This document shows, piece by piece, positions 51,791 to 61,248 of a stretch of DNA of 64,000 bases. Under the pieces are notes generated by a model. It had not been told where the DNA came from, did not search any database, and was given only the letters and a program-made list of their open reading frames with translations. The stretch's first letter is position 1, and each line of letters opens with the position of its first letter. A program made the position numbers and the translations under genes. Origin of the DNA: Isochrysis galbana (taxonomy: Eukaryota; Haptophyta; Isochrysidales; Isochrysidaceae). The stretch is taken from positions 597,382 through 661,381 of the forward strand of contig CM030935.1 in assembly GCA_018136815.1 (NCBI GenBank). Direction: 5' to 3'.

Positions 51791-52190
51791 GAGACGCTCG
51801 AAAACACGAGGCAGTCCGTCAATTCTGCACGTCAACGCGAAAACAAAACTACTTTTTGTGCTCCATGTTGGGATGTTGTGCTATAGAAACGGGCGAACTA
51901 TTGACCGGCGCGTGCTTGGCGGGCACGACTTGTGTGTCTCCGAACGTGAATGGCCCTGGAGATCAGCTGACGGTAATGTCGATGCGTCACATGAAGGGCA
52001 AAAAGACATCGGTCATTTGGGGTCGCTACCATGCGGGCCTGCGAGTGCGGCTCGCGACCCGCGCCCATTGGGGGTCTGGGTTGTTGGTTGTTGTGTTGAA
52101 TGCCCTGCTCATGCCAGATGCCAGAAGGCAGAGCATGGAGCATGGGGTTGACCGATAGGCCTCCCGGAGGGGAATGGTGCCTGAGAGGGG

Positions 52191-52237
52191 GGATGCGAGG
52201 CGCCCCCCCATGCTGAACTAAGTATGAACTTAGTTGC
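52191..52237 (-). mobile_element. AACTAAG head fragment
   Basis: The minus strand CAACTAAGTTCATACTTAGT followed by CATGGGGGGGCGC is the first 45 bp of the non-autonomous retroelement. Confidence 0.7.
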
Positions 52238-52394
52238 AAAGTACACAATGATGGCATCGACAATGTCAAGAAGTGACAAACACCGTCCATTCGCCTAACT
52301 GGGTGCTAGAAAGCACGAAAGCACCAGCTGCAAGACTGCAAGACTTCAATCAACTACAACAAGCCCCTGTATGCCTGGCGACCAGGGAAAGGGG

Positions 52395-52606
52395 GGGAGT
52401 CAGCTCGAGGGCAGCCCCGATGCGGACGTGGGAGTGCGGCTCACGGCCCGCGCCCACGGGGGTCTGGGCCAGATTGATGAGTGCCCAGCCCCTGCCAGAG
52501 GGCAGGGGCTAGGGTTGATTGTACGGGCCCATCCCGGGGGGTGTCCGCGATGGAGTGAGGGGGGCGGGAGGCCTCCATTGACCCCCACTTACAAAAGTAG
52601 GTTGAG
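52395..52606 (-). repeat. GTCAATGGGGGCC repeat, copy 3 (inverted)
   Basis: CCCAGCCCCTGCCAGAGGGCAGGGGC, GGTGTCCGCGATGGAG and TTGACCCCCACTTACAAAAG are the reverse of 3955-4085. A neighbouring GAGTGCGGCTC...CCCGCGCCCA phrase (52433) is also found directly repeated at 52046. Confidence 0.65.
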
Positions 52607-53116
52607 GCAACATACAACATAGAATGGACAATGGTTGGGAATCAGAGGGACTACTCGCCTCCCGCGACTGAGCGCAGAGTATTAATCAAACATCAAAACG
52701 TTGAGATTGAGATCTCTGCGTGCACTTACTTACTATGACCCAATACCGATGCGGTGAAGTCCACACGACAGACTTGGCGGGATTTGTCTTGTCGCGGTGC
52801 GATTCGTAGCGTTCAGTCTTCAGCAATTGTAGACAACTGTCTCCTTTCTTCTTTGCATTCCGATGCTGCCATTCATTGTGGGGGCAAGTATCACTCACCA
52901 TTTCATAGAAGAATGAGGGCATGATTGACGGATGGGTAAGAGAGAGCTTGTTACTCGGAGGGTGAGGTCGCTGCCACGATCGTAATTACACTTATATTCG
53001 TGTGCGCATGACCAAGACAACAAGGTATGAGTAACGAAGGAGAGATGGCAGCAAATGACCGCCACCAATCTGCCGTGCAATGCATAAACAGCAAGCGAGG
53101 GAGCGCGCTGCGTGCC
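52607..53116. other. Intergenic, 3' flank of the MEPCE-like gene
   Basis: No gene is recognised in this moderately A/T-rich stretch. Confidence 0.4.
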
Positions 53117-55765
53117 TCACTTTCTCAGAAGTAGCAGTGGGCGTTTCGCACCACCGCGTGCACCTTGGGCAAAGCCAGCAGGCGCTCCCTCCGCCACCAG
53201 TGGCTCGGTGGGTACGTCGAGCTCCTCACAAGACGCGAAGCCAATTTGCTCTACGAGCACCTCTTGAAAGGCCGTCGGCTTGATCTCGATTCGGCCGTAA
53301 TTGCGCAAGACATGAGGGGCAATACCGGCCGCCTTCCGGTACGAGGACCATGGCTGCGGCTCGAGAAGCAAGAGCCCGCCTGGCCGGAGCGCCGCGTAGA
53401 TACGGCGAAAGAGGCAAAGAAGACCCGCATCTCCAAAGTGGAGATGAATCCACTTCGATGTGGAAAGGCATAGGATGGTATCGTAGACAGCAATGGCCCC
53501 GGGTGTGCCTGGTGTCCCCTTGGAGGGCGGCTCCTGTACGATATTGCAGTGGTGGAAGGCAACGCAACGGGGAAATGCGGCTCCGGGCTCGAAGGGTGTC
53601 GGCTCCTCCCTAGCCCCGCCGAGGCTGACTGCAAAGGAGATAGGGAAGCTGGCCGATGCGCCGTCCGCCACGTTGGGCGCAGTCTGGGCTTCAGAGGCAA
53701 CGGGTTTTGTGGAGACACCAAGAAACATGCGTCGGAAGTCGGAATTAGACAGCATGCGATCACCCCCGGGTTCCGGCGCATTGGTGGAGGGGGCCGCAGG
53801 CGGGGCTGCCGGCACAGGCGTGGAAACGGCCGGCACAGGCGTAGACGCAGGAGGCTGAGGCGCAGGCGTAGACGCAGGAGGCTCACGAGCTGCCGATGAT
53901 TGCGTGGTTGCAGTTCCGTCAGACGCTGCTGTCGTCGACGCTCTCGGGCCCTCGCTCACCACAGTCCCTTGCCGCGCCACCAATGCCCTTGCTTTGCTCA
54001 CAAGTGTTGCGTCAATGTCGAAACCTACCATTGACCGCACGCTATACACACGTGCAACGGATGCGCTGACCAACCCAGCATTGCATCCGATGTCGCACAC
54101 ATCTTTCCCGGTGAACCACTCCTGGCGAAACGCGCGCAGGCGCACGTCGATTGGGCCCCTCGAGCTGAGCGAAGAGGGCACAAGGCGATACGAATAGTAC
54201 GAGTCGTAGTTGCCGTAGGGATATTGAGCCTTCGAATGACGATTCATGCCTCGCCCGAGTCCTCGGCCCCGACCATTCCCTTTCCCTCTTCCCACGGGGA
54301 TCCCGGCAACTGCTAGCGCTTCATCCAATGCTGGCTGCAAGGTATTCTCGATCTTGTTGGCATCAGAAGATTCCCGATGAGCCTCAGATGCACGTCTTGT
54401 GGCAGCAGCTGAGGCTTGTGGAGTGGCCCTGCCGTTTCCTCCGTCGCCACACCCAGTGTCAACTTGCCCGCGGCCGCTGTTGTGACCGTCTCTGCCCCGC
54501 TGCTCTGCAGCAGCAGCAGCCTCCATGCGCTTCCGCTTCCTTCGTTGCTCCTTCCTGCGTTTGGTGTCGCGCGATGCGCTAACGCCGGCGGCATGAGGAA
54601 CGCTACCACAATCATCCTTTGGGGCAACGCTTGTCCTAATCTGTTTGGCCTTTTCCCCCTCGGGCCCCTCTGAGGCAGGCAGGCGCTCAACTTGCACCTC
54701 TCTGATCTCCTCCCTTCCAATGTTCTGGTGTTGAGCATCAAGATTCCCGCTGACGATTCTGCGAGCACAAGTACCAGTCTTCGTAGAGCTGGAGTCGTTG
54801 GCAACGCTTTTCGCCTCTTCGGCATCCCGCTGTTGCCTCTCGCGTGCAAGCCTGTCCGTGCCGCCGCCTTTGTCAGCTGTATCCTCATCGTTGCGGCCTT
54901 TCCGTCTCTTCTTAGGGGCCCTAGAAATTTCAGTATTGTCACGAGCACCAAGGCCCTCGGGGACGTCTTGATTTGCCTTCTGCGAGCTCGCCTCATCTTG
55001 TGGATATAGATAGGTCAATACAGTATCTAGGCAAGCTGCGTCTTTAGCCCGCCGCGCCGCACGCTCCCTTCCATCAGTGGGCATGTCACCAGCGTCAATG
55101 TGTGAGATCGCACTTCTATGTTCCCGGTCCTTCCGCTTCTTGTCTTTTCGCACTTTCTTGAGTCGTTTGTCGTCGTTGAGTATCTGATCATCATCATCCC
55201 CCAAGGAGTCGCTTTTCCGCTTGTCATCACGATGCTGTAACACGGAGACCGCCCGACCATCGTGCGGGTCCATCGCGAGTCTTTGCGCAACATCGGATCC
55301 AGCCTCAGCACGCAGCGGTGCCGCCTCCGCCTGATCGGCGACTGCCATGCTGCAACCGCCGCGGTCGCTGCTGTGCTTGGCTGCTCGTGCTGCTTCCTTG
55401 ACAGCGCGTCGCGCCTGCCGCTTGGCGTCGCGCCGCTGCGCGTGCCCAGAGCGCTCGATGTGACCATTCGCGGTCATGCGATAGACCTTGCCGACAGCAA
55501 AACCAGCGGCGTGGAGCTGCGAGGGCGTCGGCTCCTCTGGACCACGCTGGCTTTGGGTCTGCTTTTCGCTGTGTGAGAGTCGCCCAGCTGCGCACGCGCC
55601 GTCCAGGTCATCCCATGCAAGTGCTGCGGCATGTGAAGCGGGGCTGGCCTGTCTGGCGGCCCACGTCTTACCCTTGCACAGCGCACGCTCCGCTTGCGCC
55701 TGCGTCTGCCGCCGTTTCGTCGAGAGGTGCGAGTGGACAGCGGCGGCGAGCGCCTCGGAGCGCAT
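53117..55765 (-). CDS. Bin3/MEPCE-type RNA 5'-phosphate methyltransferase
   Basis: This single-exon protein has 882 residues. The N-terminal 500 are basic and disordered (KKVRKDKKRKDREHR, RRKEQRRKRKRMEAA), with nuclear-localisation character and a Gly/Arg segment (GRGKGNGRGRGLGRGMNR). The Bin3 domain follows: YPYGNYDSYYSYR at about 516, EWFTGKDVCDIGCNAGLVSA (SAM motif I), MVGFDIDATLVSKAR, TILCLSTSKWIHLHFGD at about 765, and RPGGLLLLEPQPWSSYRKAA. In animals MEPCE caps 7SK snRNA with a gamma-monomethyl phosphate and stabilises it; Bin3 and plant homologues are similar. A Pro/Ala/Thr-rich insertion of about 80 residues splits the domain, a species-specific expansion. The shared upstream sequence at 55901-55991 may be part of its promoter. 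Confidence 0.93.
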   Translation of the reverse strand: MRSEALAAAVHSHLSTKRRQTQAQAERALCKGKTWAARQASPASHAAALAWDDLDGACAAGRLSHSEKQTQSQRGPEEPTPSQLHAAGFAVGKVYRMTANGHIERSGHAQRRDAKRQARRAVKEAARAAKHSSDRGGCSMAVADQAEAAPLRAEAGSDVAQRLAMDPHDGRAVSVLQHRDDKRKSDSLGDDDDQILNDDKRLKKVRKDKKRKDREHRSAISHIDAGDMPTDGRERAARRAKDAACLDTVLTYLYPQDEASSQKANQDVPEGLGARDNTEISRAPKKRRKGRNDEDTADKGGGTDRLARERQQRDAEEAKSVANDSSSTKTGTCARRIVSGNLDAQHQNIGREEIREVQVERLPASEGPEGEKAKQIRTSVAPKDDCGSVPHAAGVSASRDTKRRKEQRRKRKRMEAAAAAEQRGRDGHNSGRGQVDTGCGDGGNGRATPQASAAATRRASEAHRESSDANKIENTLQPALDEALAVAGIPVGRGKGNGRGRGLGRGMNRHSKAQYPYGNYDSYYSYRLVPSSLSSRGPIDVRLRAFRQEWFTGKDVCDIGCNAGLVSASVARVYSVRSMVGFDIDATLVSKARALVARQGTVVSEGPRASTTAASDGTATTQSSAAREPPASTPAPQPPASTPVPAVSTPVPAAPPAAPSTNAPEPGGDRMLSNSDFRRMFLGVSTKPVASEAQTAPNVADGASASFPISFAVSLGGAREEPTPFEPGAAFPRCVAFHHCNIVQEPPSKGTPGTPGAIAVYDTILCLSTSKWIHLHFGDAGLLCLFRRIYAALRPGGLLLLEPQPWSSYRKAAGIAPHVLRNYGRIEIKPTAFQEVLVEQIGFASCEELDVPTEPLVAEGAPAGFAQGARGGAKRPLLLLRK

Positions 55766-55900
55766 CGGGACGGCGGACGCGCGCGGGGAGCGCGGGTGTC
55801 GGATTGAATCTTGTGTAGTACTCGGTACTCCTACCTAGCTAATTCCTAGCACAATTGTTCTCCCCCTCGGTATTTTGGCCCCTTGAGGCTTTAGGCTTTA

Positions 55901-55991
55901 CAGTAGGGGCGCACCATTAAGAAAACAGAGAATTTTGTCCTCTATACTTTCCTTAGCGATCGGCCGCGAGACCATAGGAGTTTCTTAAGCT
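55901..55991 (-). promoter_or_regulatory. Shared upstream sequence (MEPCE gene side)
   Basis: The minus strand reads GCTTAAGAAACT...CTCTGTTTTCTTAATGGTGC...CCTACTGTA and aligns with 18763-18862 in the same orientation relative to the gene. It lies about 135-225 bp before the ATG. Confidence 0.5.
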
Positions 55992-56818
55992 GGGTTTCTT
56001 GCGCGGATTGCCGAGAGCTACAATATGTATAGAGGTTTCTTAGCGTGCTGCTTTCTTGTGATGGTGACCGGCGCCCCTACCCCTAGTTTCTAGTTTCTTG
56101 CTACGGTCTACGGTGGCGCCTCACCTCCTCTCTTCCTCGCTGTCTGATGAGCTTACGTTGCGAAGAACTAGGTTTTTGCCAATTTTTGCACTTAGAAAAC
56201 AAGGGCGAGCGTGAAGATGAGTGACGAGCAGTGAGCAGTGATCGCCAAGTCGCGTTCCGTCAAAAGAGGGCCAGCTAAAGTGCTTGTTTTCTTTTTGGGT
56301 AGCCACACTATTATTATTATTACATAGCTAATTACGCTCCCCCACTCTCAACACACGCGGTAACCCCCAGCTACGCGGGCTGAGTTTTCATCTTCTTCGT
56401 CTTTTTCTCACATCCCTCTTCCTCAATGTCGTTCTGCTGGCAGGCAGAGTGGCTCGGAACGCGAATCGGAGGGACGGAGGGCGTAGAAAAGGGCGCGGCG
56501 AGCAGATACCGCTTACTTGGGACTCGTAGGGACTCGTAGACTCGAAAGGATGACTCGGAAGACTCGGGGCTTGGGGGTACTCAGGGGGCTGCAGGTCACC
56601 AACAGGCGATACAGTGGCTAAAAAAACACAAATCAACACTCTGCACTCAAACATTAACAGTAACAGGCCGGAAACATTCATTCATTAAACGGACCCCCTC
56701 TGGTGAGCAGAATCAGGAGTGCCCACCAGAAAAAGAGGAGAGAGAGAGAGAGAGCGAGAGAGCGAGAGAACGAAGGCTCGAGGGTCAAAACACAATTCGG
56801 ACTCCGGCTCGGTCGGAC

Positions 56819-57853
56819 TTACGGAATAAAATCCGGTGCCCTCGCAAATCCTGCCTCGAGTCTCGAGGCTCGAGCCTCGAGATTCGAGTTTCCCCCGCGC
56901 GAACTCGCGACGAGAGCACTCGAGTCTCGAGGTGGAACTCGAGTTTCCCCCCGCGCGAACTCGAGGCTCGCGGTGGGACCTCGAGTTCCGAGAGAACGAC
57001 GACCGTTGCAGAACGCTGTGGGACAGCGCTGGAAGACATCGCTGATCGCTGAGAGACACCGCTGAAGGACACCGCGGGAGGACACCGCTGAGAGACAGCG
57101 CTGAGAGACACCGCTGAAGGACCTCCGCGCGGGGGGGGGAAGGAAAGAGAACACGGCGTCTCGCCGCGCGGACGCGGAAGAGAACCGCCGTCTCGGCGGA
57201 GGGGGGGGGGAACAGCGGAGGGAGGGGGGGGGAACAGCGGAGGGGGGGGGAACGCGGAGGGGGGGAAGCGGAGGGGGGGGGGGGAACGCGGGGGGGGGGG
57301 GGGAAGCGGAGGGGGGCGACCTATTCGGCGATAGAGAAGCTCGAGAATCAGCGGCGGACGGCGCGCTAAGGCTCGATGAAGTAGGAAACTTGGGCTCGAA
57401 CTCGGACTCGTGGGGCAGTAAACGGTGTTGACTCGTGACAGGCTGGGGCTCGTACTTGGGAAGAGAGGGTGGGGGGCCGGAGGTCGGCGCTCCCATCGAC
57501 GCGGCGGAAGAAGAGGACGAGGACGGTGGTAACTCGACGATTCTTGGACTTGTAGGGGGGCTCACGGTGGCGTGAGTGGAAGGGGATAACTGTATCTTCA
57601 ACGGAGGCTCAGACTCGTAATCTGGAGATTTCCCGGGGTTCGGATTGGGCGGTAACGGTGTGGACTTGGCGGCCTCAAGGGAGGACGGCGGCGGTTGGGA
57701 TTTCGTGGCTTTGGGGAGGGAGGCTTTGGGTTCTGTAGGGAGTGGCATGGGGTAGCGGTTCAACGGTCGGAGTTGGTAGAGAGGCGGTGGCGAGGGGAGC
57801 GAGAGAGGTTTCTCCCGATCTGCTTTCGACATCTGGCGAGCACCCCGCTTCAC
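56819..57853 (-). CDS. Low-complexity Pro/Ser-rich ORF inside the element
   Basis: A 344-residue minus-strand ORF begins MKRGARQMSKADREKPLSLP. It is rich in Pro/Ser, with a SLSPNRSPPSASPPPPAF-type central part and a C-terminus made from short DNA repeats (CGCTGAGAGACACCGCTGAA-type units and CTCGAG repeats). It overlaps the 5' leader of the MGQYF gene on the other strand. Composition alone could keep it open, so its reality is doubtful. Confidence 0.25.
   Translation of the reverse strand: MKRGARQMSKADREKPLSLPSPPPLYQLRPLNRYPMPLPTEPKASLPKATKSQPPPSSLEAAKSTPLPPNPNPGKSPDYESEPPLKIQLSPSTHATVSPPTSPRIVELPPSSSSSSAASMGAPTSGPPPSLPKYEPQPVTSQHRLLPHESEFEPKFPTSSSLSAPSAADSRASLSPNRSPPSASPPPPAFPPPPPLPPLRVPPPSAVPPPSLRCSPPPPPRRRFSSASARRDAVFSFLPPPARRSFSGVSQRCLSAVSSRGVLQRCLSAISDVFQRCPTAFCNGRRSLGTRGPTASLEFARGETRVPPRDSSALVASSRGGNSNLEARASRLEAGFARAPDFIP
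57000..57130. repeat. Short tandem repeats (GAGAGACACCGCTGA)
   Basis: At least five variants of GAGAGACA(C/G)CGCTGAAGGAC occur between 57045 and 57125, followed by G runs (57127-57310). Before this, CTCGAG/TCGAGTTT repeats fill 56855-56990. Confidence 0.7.
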
Positions 57854-57891
57854 TCTCCTCTTCCCTCCTCCACAAGCCTCGCTCCTTCGCC

Positions 57892-58428
57892 ATGGGCCAG
57901 TACTTTGTCTTCATCGCCAAGCGACTCGGTCACCGCACCTACGAGGAGGTCCGCAGCCCAGCCTTCAGGTTCTGCGAGCACATGGAGGAGGGCATGAGCG
58001 GCGCCATCCTGGCGATGCTGCTCGTCACAGCCTCTGGCATGGGCCGTGGATGTGGAGACTTCCGCGTGGATCTGGCCAAGGAACGCTACCCGTCGATGTG
58101 GGCACTCATCAAGCCATACATGGGCCGTTGGTGCAAGGCAACCCTCATGCTCGTCGGCGACTACTCCGACGAGTACGACAGGATCCCCAAGACCAAGTAC
58201 ATTGGAGACGAGGCCGCCGTCGCGTACCTGTGCATGGAATACATCATGGCGGTCGCGTACGCTGAAACGAATCCCATGGAGCAAGTGCACCGAGCAGCTG
58301 GCAAACTCTACATGGAGAACAAGAAGGCCGTCCTCGCATGCGTCACGGACCTCGCCACCCAAGATCAGCCAAGCGACATCGTCGCTTGCCAGCAGAACGA
58401 CATCGAGGATCGAGGAAGAGGGATGTGA
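57892..58428 (+). CDS. MGQYF-family protein, intact element cargo
   Basis: This protein has 178 residues from the ATG at 57892. It starts MGQYFVFIAKRLGHRTYEEV and contains FRFCEHMEEGMSGAILAMLL, ASGMGRGCGDFRVDLAKE, MGRWCKATLMLVGDYSDEYD, then KYIGDEAAVAYLCMEYIMAV and a C-terminal acidic tail. The MGQY start, the L.EH, GRG.GD and GR-W......GDYSD spacings match a family I know from bacteria, phages, giant viruses and protists, whose function has not been established. No signal or TM segment is present, so a cytosolic globular protein is expected. The gene leader (CTCCTCTTCCCTCCTCCACA) is pyrimidine-rich. Its last codons lie within the element's inverted repeat. The homologue at 4858-5395 is frameshifted. 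Confidence 0.85.
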   Translation: MGQYFVFIAKRLGHRTYEEVRSPAFRFCEHMEEGMSGAILAMLLVTASGMGRGCGDFRVDLAKERYPSMWALIKPYMGRWCKATLMLVGDYSDEYDRIPKTKYIGDEAAVAYLCMEYIMAVAYAETNPMEQVHRAAGKLYMENKKAVLACVTDLATQDQPSDIVACQQNDIEDRGRGM

Positions 58429-58705
58429 GAAAAAGACGAAGAAGATGAGAACTCAGCCCGCGTAGCTGGGGGTTACCGCGTGTGTTGAGAGTGGGGGAGC
58501 GTGATTAGCTTTGTACTCATCTTCGTAATAATAATATTGTTGTGGCTACCTAAAAAGAAAACAAGCACATATGGATGACAACAAAATCACCTGGCCCTCT
58601 TTTGACGGAACGCGACTTAGGTTGGGCCGAACAATAAAGTATTAATTTCTACTCTCTAGCTTTTTGGGTCTTATTTGATGAGAAGTGTTGCATCCTGTCG
58701 CGCGG

Positions 58706-59728
58706 ATGGGCGTCGGCCGCGCTGCCCTCTACATCGGCGTCCTGGCCGTGACACCCGATGCGCTGATGCTGAGGGTGATACGAGAAAGTGGCGCGTCCAC
58801 CGTCGTTATCCTCATCTGGAGGTACCTGCTCAGCTCTAGTGGCCTCGCTCTTACCGCGATCTGGCTACGGGGAGGCAGCAGCCAGCTGCACTTGCAGATG
58901 TCCAACGCACCGTTCCGTTGGCTGTGTGCGACGGCGGTGCTGCAATCGCTCACGAATATGGGTTTTGCTGTCTCACTTATCCTCGTCGAGCCCTCGCGCG
59001 CACTTATCCTGATCTCTCTTGCACCATTCTGGGCGGTGCTTCTCTGCAGGATGCTCCTAGGAGAGGTCGTTGATCCACGCACTCTCTGCACAATCACCTG
59101 CGCCTTTTGCGCCGTTGGGCTGGTGTTCGGGCCAGCTCTGATGGGTCAAGACGAGCGATCAAATGGGATTCGTCGCCAGTCCGCATCGGAGCTGGATATT
59201 CTACCAGCGGCCACAGGGTTGATCATGGCAGCATTTGTAGTGTCCACGCGCCAACTCACACAGCGCTATCCTATCGCGTCTGGGCCTATAATACCAGCTT
59301 TGGGGACACTATTATCCTTGCTCATTGTCCTTGGATTTGCTGTCTACACAAAGGAGCCAAGCCTCTTGCCTCCAGCAACTAGGAGCAGTGTCATCGCGAT
59401 CGGTCTGAACGGCATAGCTGTTATGTTGTACTACATCGGGATTGCGCTTGCTGCAAAGGAGGTGCCGCCTGAGGAGACAGCTGTCGTCTTGTTGCTCGAA
59501 ACTGCGCTCGCTCCGGTATGGATTTACGCCTGGTTCAGTGACGTGCCATCAATCTATACCATTGCAGGGGGGCTACTATTGATAACCACCCTCATAGTCA
59601 AAGAAGCTGCTGGCGCTCAAGGTGTCAAGCCCTCAAGGGCACGCGAGCCAAATGGCACAAATGCAAATGCTCCGGAATGCACACCTTGTTTGAGTGCACA
59701 CACACACACCAGCAGTTCTGTAGCGTAA
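58706..59728 (+). CDS. EamA/DMT-superfamily transporter
   Basis: This protein has 340 residues from the ATG at 58706. About ten hydrophobic helices are visible, arranged as two EamA repeats: AALYIGVLAVTPDALMLRVI, VVILIWRYLLSSSGLALTAI, LILISLAPFWAVLLCRMLLG (repeat 1) and VIAIGLNGIAVMLYYIGIAL, ETALAPVWIYAWF, GGLLLITTLIVKEAAG (repeat 2). The family exports or imports small metabolites such as nucleotide sugars, amino acids or phosphorylated intermediates; nothing here fixes the substrate. The Ser/Thr-rich tail is cytosolic. The MGQYF element ends only 87 bp upstream and a CTCTCTAG acceptor-like site precedes the ATG, so a missing 5' exon is possible. Confidence 0.88.
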   Translation: MGVGRAALYIGVLAVTPDALMLRVIRESGASTVVILIWRYLLSSSGLALTAIWLRGGSSQLHLQMSNAPFRWLCATAVLQSLTNMGFAVSLILVEPSRALILISLAPFWAVLLCRMLLGEVVDPRTLCTITCAFCAVGLVFGPALMGQDERSNGIRRQSASELDILPAATGLIMAAFVVSTRQLTQRYPIASGPIIPALGTLLSLLIVLGFAVYTKEPSLLPPATRSSVIAIGLNGIAVMLYYIGIALAAKEVPPEETAVVLLLETALAPVWIYAWFSDVPSIYTIAGGLLLITTLIVKEAAGAQGVKPSRAREPNGTNANAPECTPCLSAHTHTSSSVA

Positions 59729-59744
59729 CCACAAAAAATTAATT

Positions 59745-59831
59745 AATGTTATATCCTAGCGAACCCCACTAGCTAATTGGACACAACTTTTCAGTCCCGG
59801 AATCCCGCCATGCCTTACGAGCCGGGTGTAA
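59745..59831 (-). mobile_element. Non-autonomous retroelement, subfamily 1, 3' end
   Basis: ATGTTATATCCTAGCGAACC, CCACTAGCTAATTGGACACA and the ACTTTTCAGTCCCGGAATCC block match 16848-16930. The A/T tail (59735-59750) precedes it. It is 5'-truncated to about 85 bp. Confidence 0.8.
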
Positions 59832-59841
59832 CCTCGCCAAG

Positions 59842-60045
59842 ATGCGCGTCGGCTCGCTGCGATCGGCCCCTTCCCGCGCGCGCCACTTCATGCGCCGATA
59901 CCACACGCTCCTCCAGCGCGTCGCCGCCGGCGAAGTCGCCCTCCGCCACGTCGGCACAGAACATATGGCGGCCGATTTCCGATTTCCTCACGAAATGGCT
60001 GCCCAAGCGCAAGCTCAAGCTCGACGCGTGCGTGCGTTATGCGTT
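59842..60045 (+). pseudogene. Copia RNase H C-terminal fragment
   Basis: RARHFMRRYHTLLQRVAAGE and VALRHVGTEHMAAD are followed, in another frame, by DFLTKWLPKRKLKLDACV. Together these match the end of copia pol (H.......V..GE..L..V.T..M.AD.LTK.L). A 7-bp duplication (CGATTTC repeated at about 59976-59989) breaks the frame. Confidence 0.7.
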
Positions 60046-61248
60046 ATGCGACCAACGACCAACGCTTGGGCCCATGCCTCCGCTTGAGCTCACCTGCCCC
60101 CTGCCCCGTCTCCCCCCTCCCCGCCTTCTACGATGCGCACGCCTCCCGGACAGCGGCTCTCGCATCGGGGGGGGGGGGGGGGTTGCGGGTAAAGGGGAGG
60201 CCTTGTAGCACACTTCCTCCTCGTATGTTGCCCTTTTTTTGGTTCTCCCGCGCGACTCCCTCTCCGTCGCCGCGCCCCAGTTCCCCTCTCCCCCGCATCG
60301 TCCCGAATCGGCCCGTCTCCTCTCTCCTCTCCTCTCCCCGGTTCCCCCCGCGGAAGCCCTCTCCTCCCTCTCCCTTCCCGTCTTTCCCCGAGTGCTTCCT
60401 TGAGTTTCCGGCCCCCTGGTTGTCTATTTCTTTCCCGCGCGGTTCCCCTTCCCCCCGCGCGCGTGACGTGTGACGTTTTCTCCCGGTGTCCCGTATACGC
60501 TCTGCGCCATCGCTCGAGCGCCCTCTGTGCCCCTCCTGTCTGCTCTTCGTCTCTGCTCCGGTGCTGCAGTGCTCCGTGATGGCCGAGAGTGCGCCCATGT
60601 CATCGGCCCCGTGCCCCCGCGCGCTCCCTCGGCTCCTCATTGCTCACCCTCCATGTTCCAAGTGAGCCACACATCTCATGTAACATCTCATCTCCCACTC
60701 ACACCCAGCCACACCACAGCAACAGCTCCACTCAGCCCACCACACAAGTATGTCCACCTCTTTTATTTTTTTCGCCAGAGCAAACCGTGATCGGGCAGGC
60801 AGCGAGCCATGCTAACCAAGCAAGCCGCACAAGTGCACAAGCAGGACAAACGGACAAACTACATGCTAGGGGCGCGAGAAGGGAGTCACGAGTCACGCAT
60901 TGCGCGCATGGACGCCTGGCCGCGAAGCCGCGCGCTTCCGATCTACACAAAAATCACTGGGGTGACACCCTTGCATCTTTGTCCTTTCCCCTGTCCGCGA
61001 CGTTGAACGCCTCTCTCCCTTGTCCCTTGACCCTTAACTAAAGGCATATGCATGCTCGTGGAGGTACTTCATCGTATCGGGGAATGAGTGATACCCCAGG
61101 GACGGTAGCTGCGAGGAAAAGTGCGTCACCTCGATCTGACGATGATACAGATGGCACGCCGTGTCGATGCAGGAAGAACAAGTTGCAATTGTGTCCATGG
61201 ACTCTATCGTTGTTGATCTGGCAGGAAGCACAAGAGCTCATGGGATCA
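60046..61248. other. Intergenic, pyrimidine-rich repeat-like leader
   Basis: 60160-60185 is a G run. 60200-60750 resembles 4150-4656 in layout (C/T-rich then CA-rich). The rest to 61248 has no supported gene. Confidence 0.35.

Larger units (their letters stand above)
56247..58618. mobile_element. DNA element with about 200-bp inverted repeats carrying an MGQYF gene
   Basis: Both ends begin AAGTCGCGTTCCGTCAAAAG in inverted orientation (56247 rightward, 58618 leftward). The inverted match extends with small indels for about 200 bp on each side, through the GTAACCCCCAGCTACGCGGG block and into the last codons of the MGQYF gene. The left arm (56247-56443) thus repeats the 3' end of the cargo gene in antisense. 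No recognisable transposase is inside. I see no clear target duplication. Other ends of this family are at 4657, 11793 and, degenerate, 36580. Gene order is arm, G-rich low-complexity region, MGQYF gene, arm. Confidence 0.85.
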
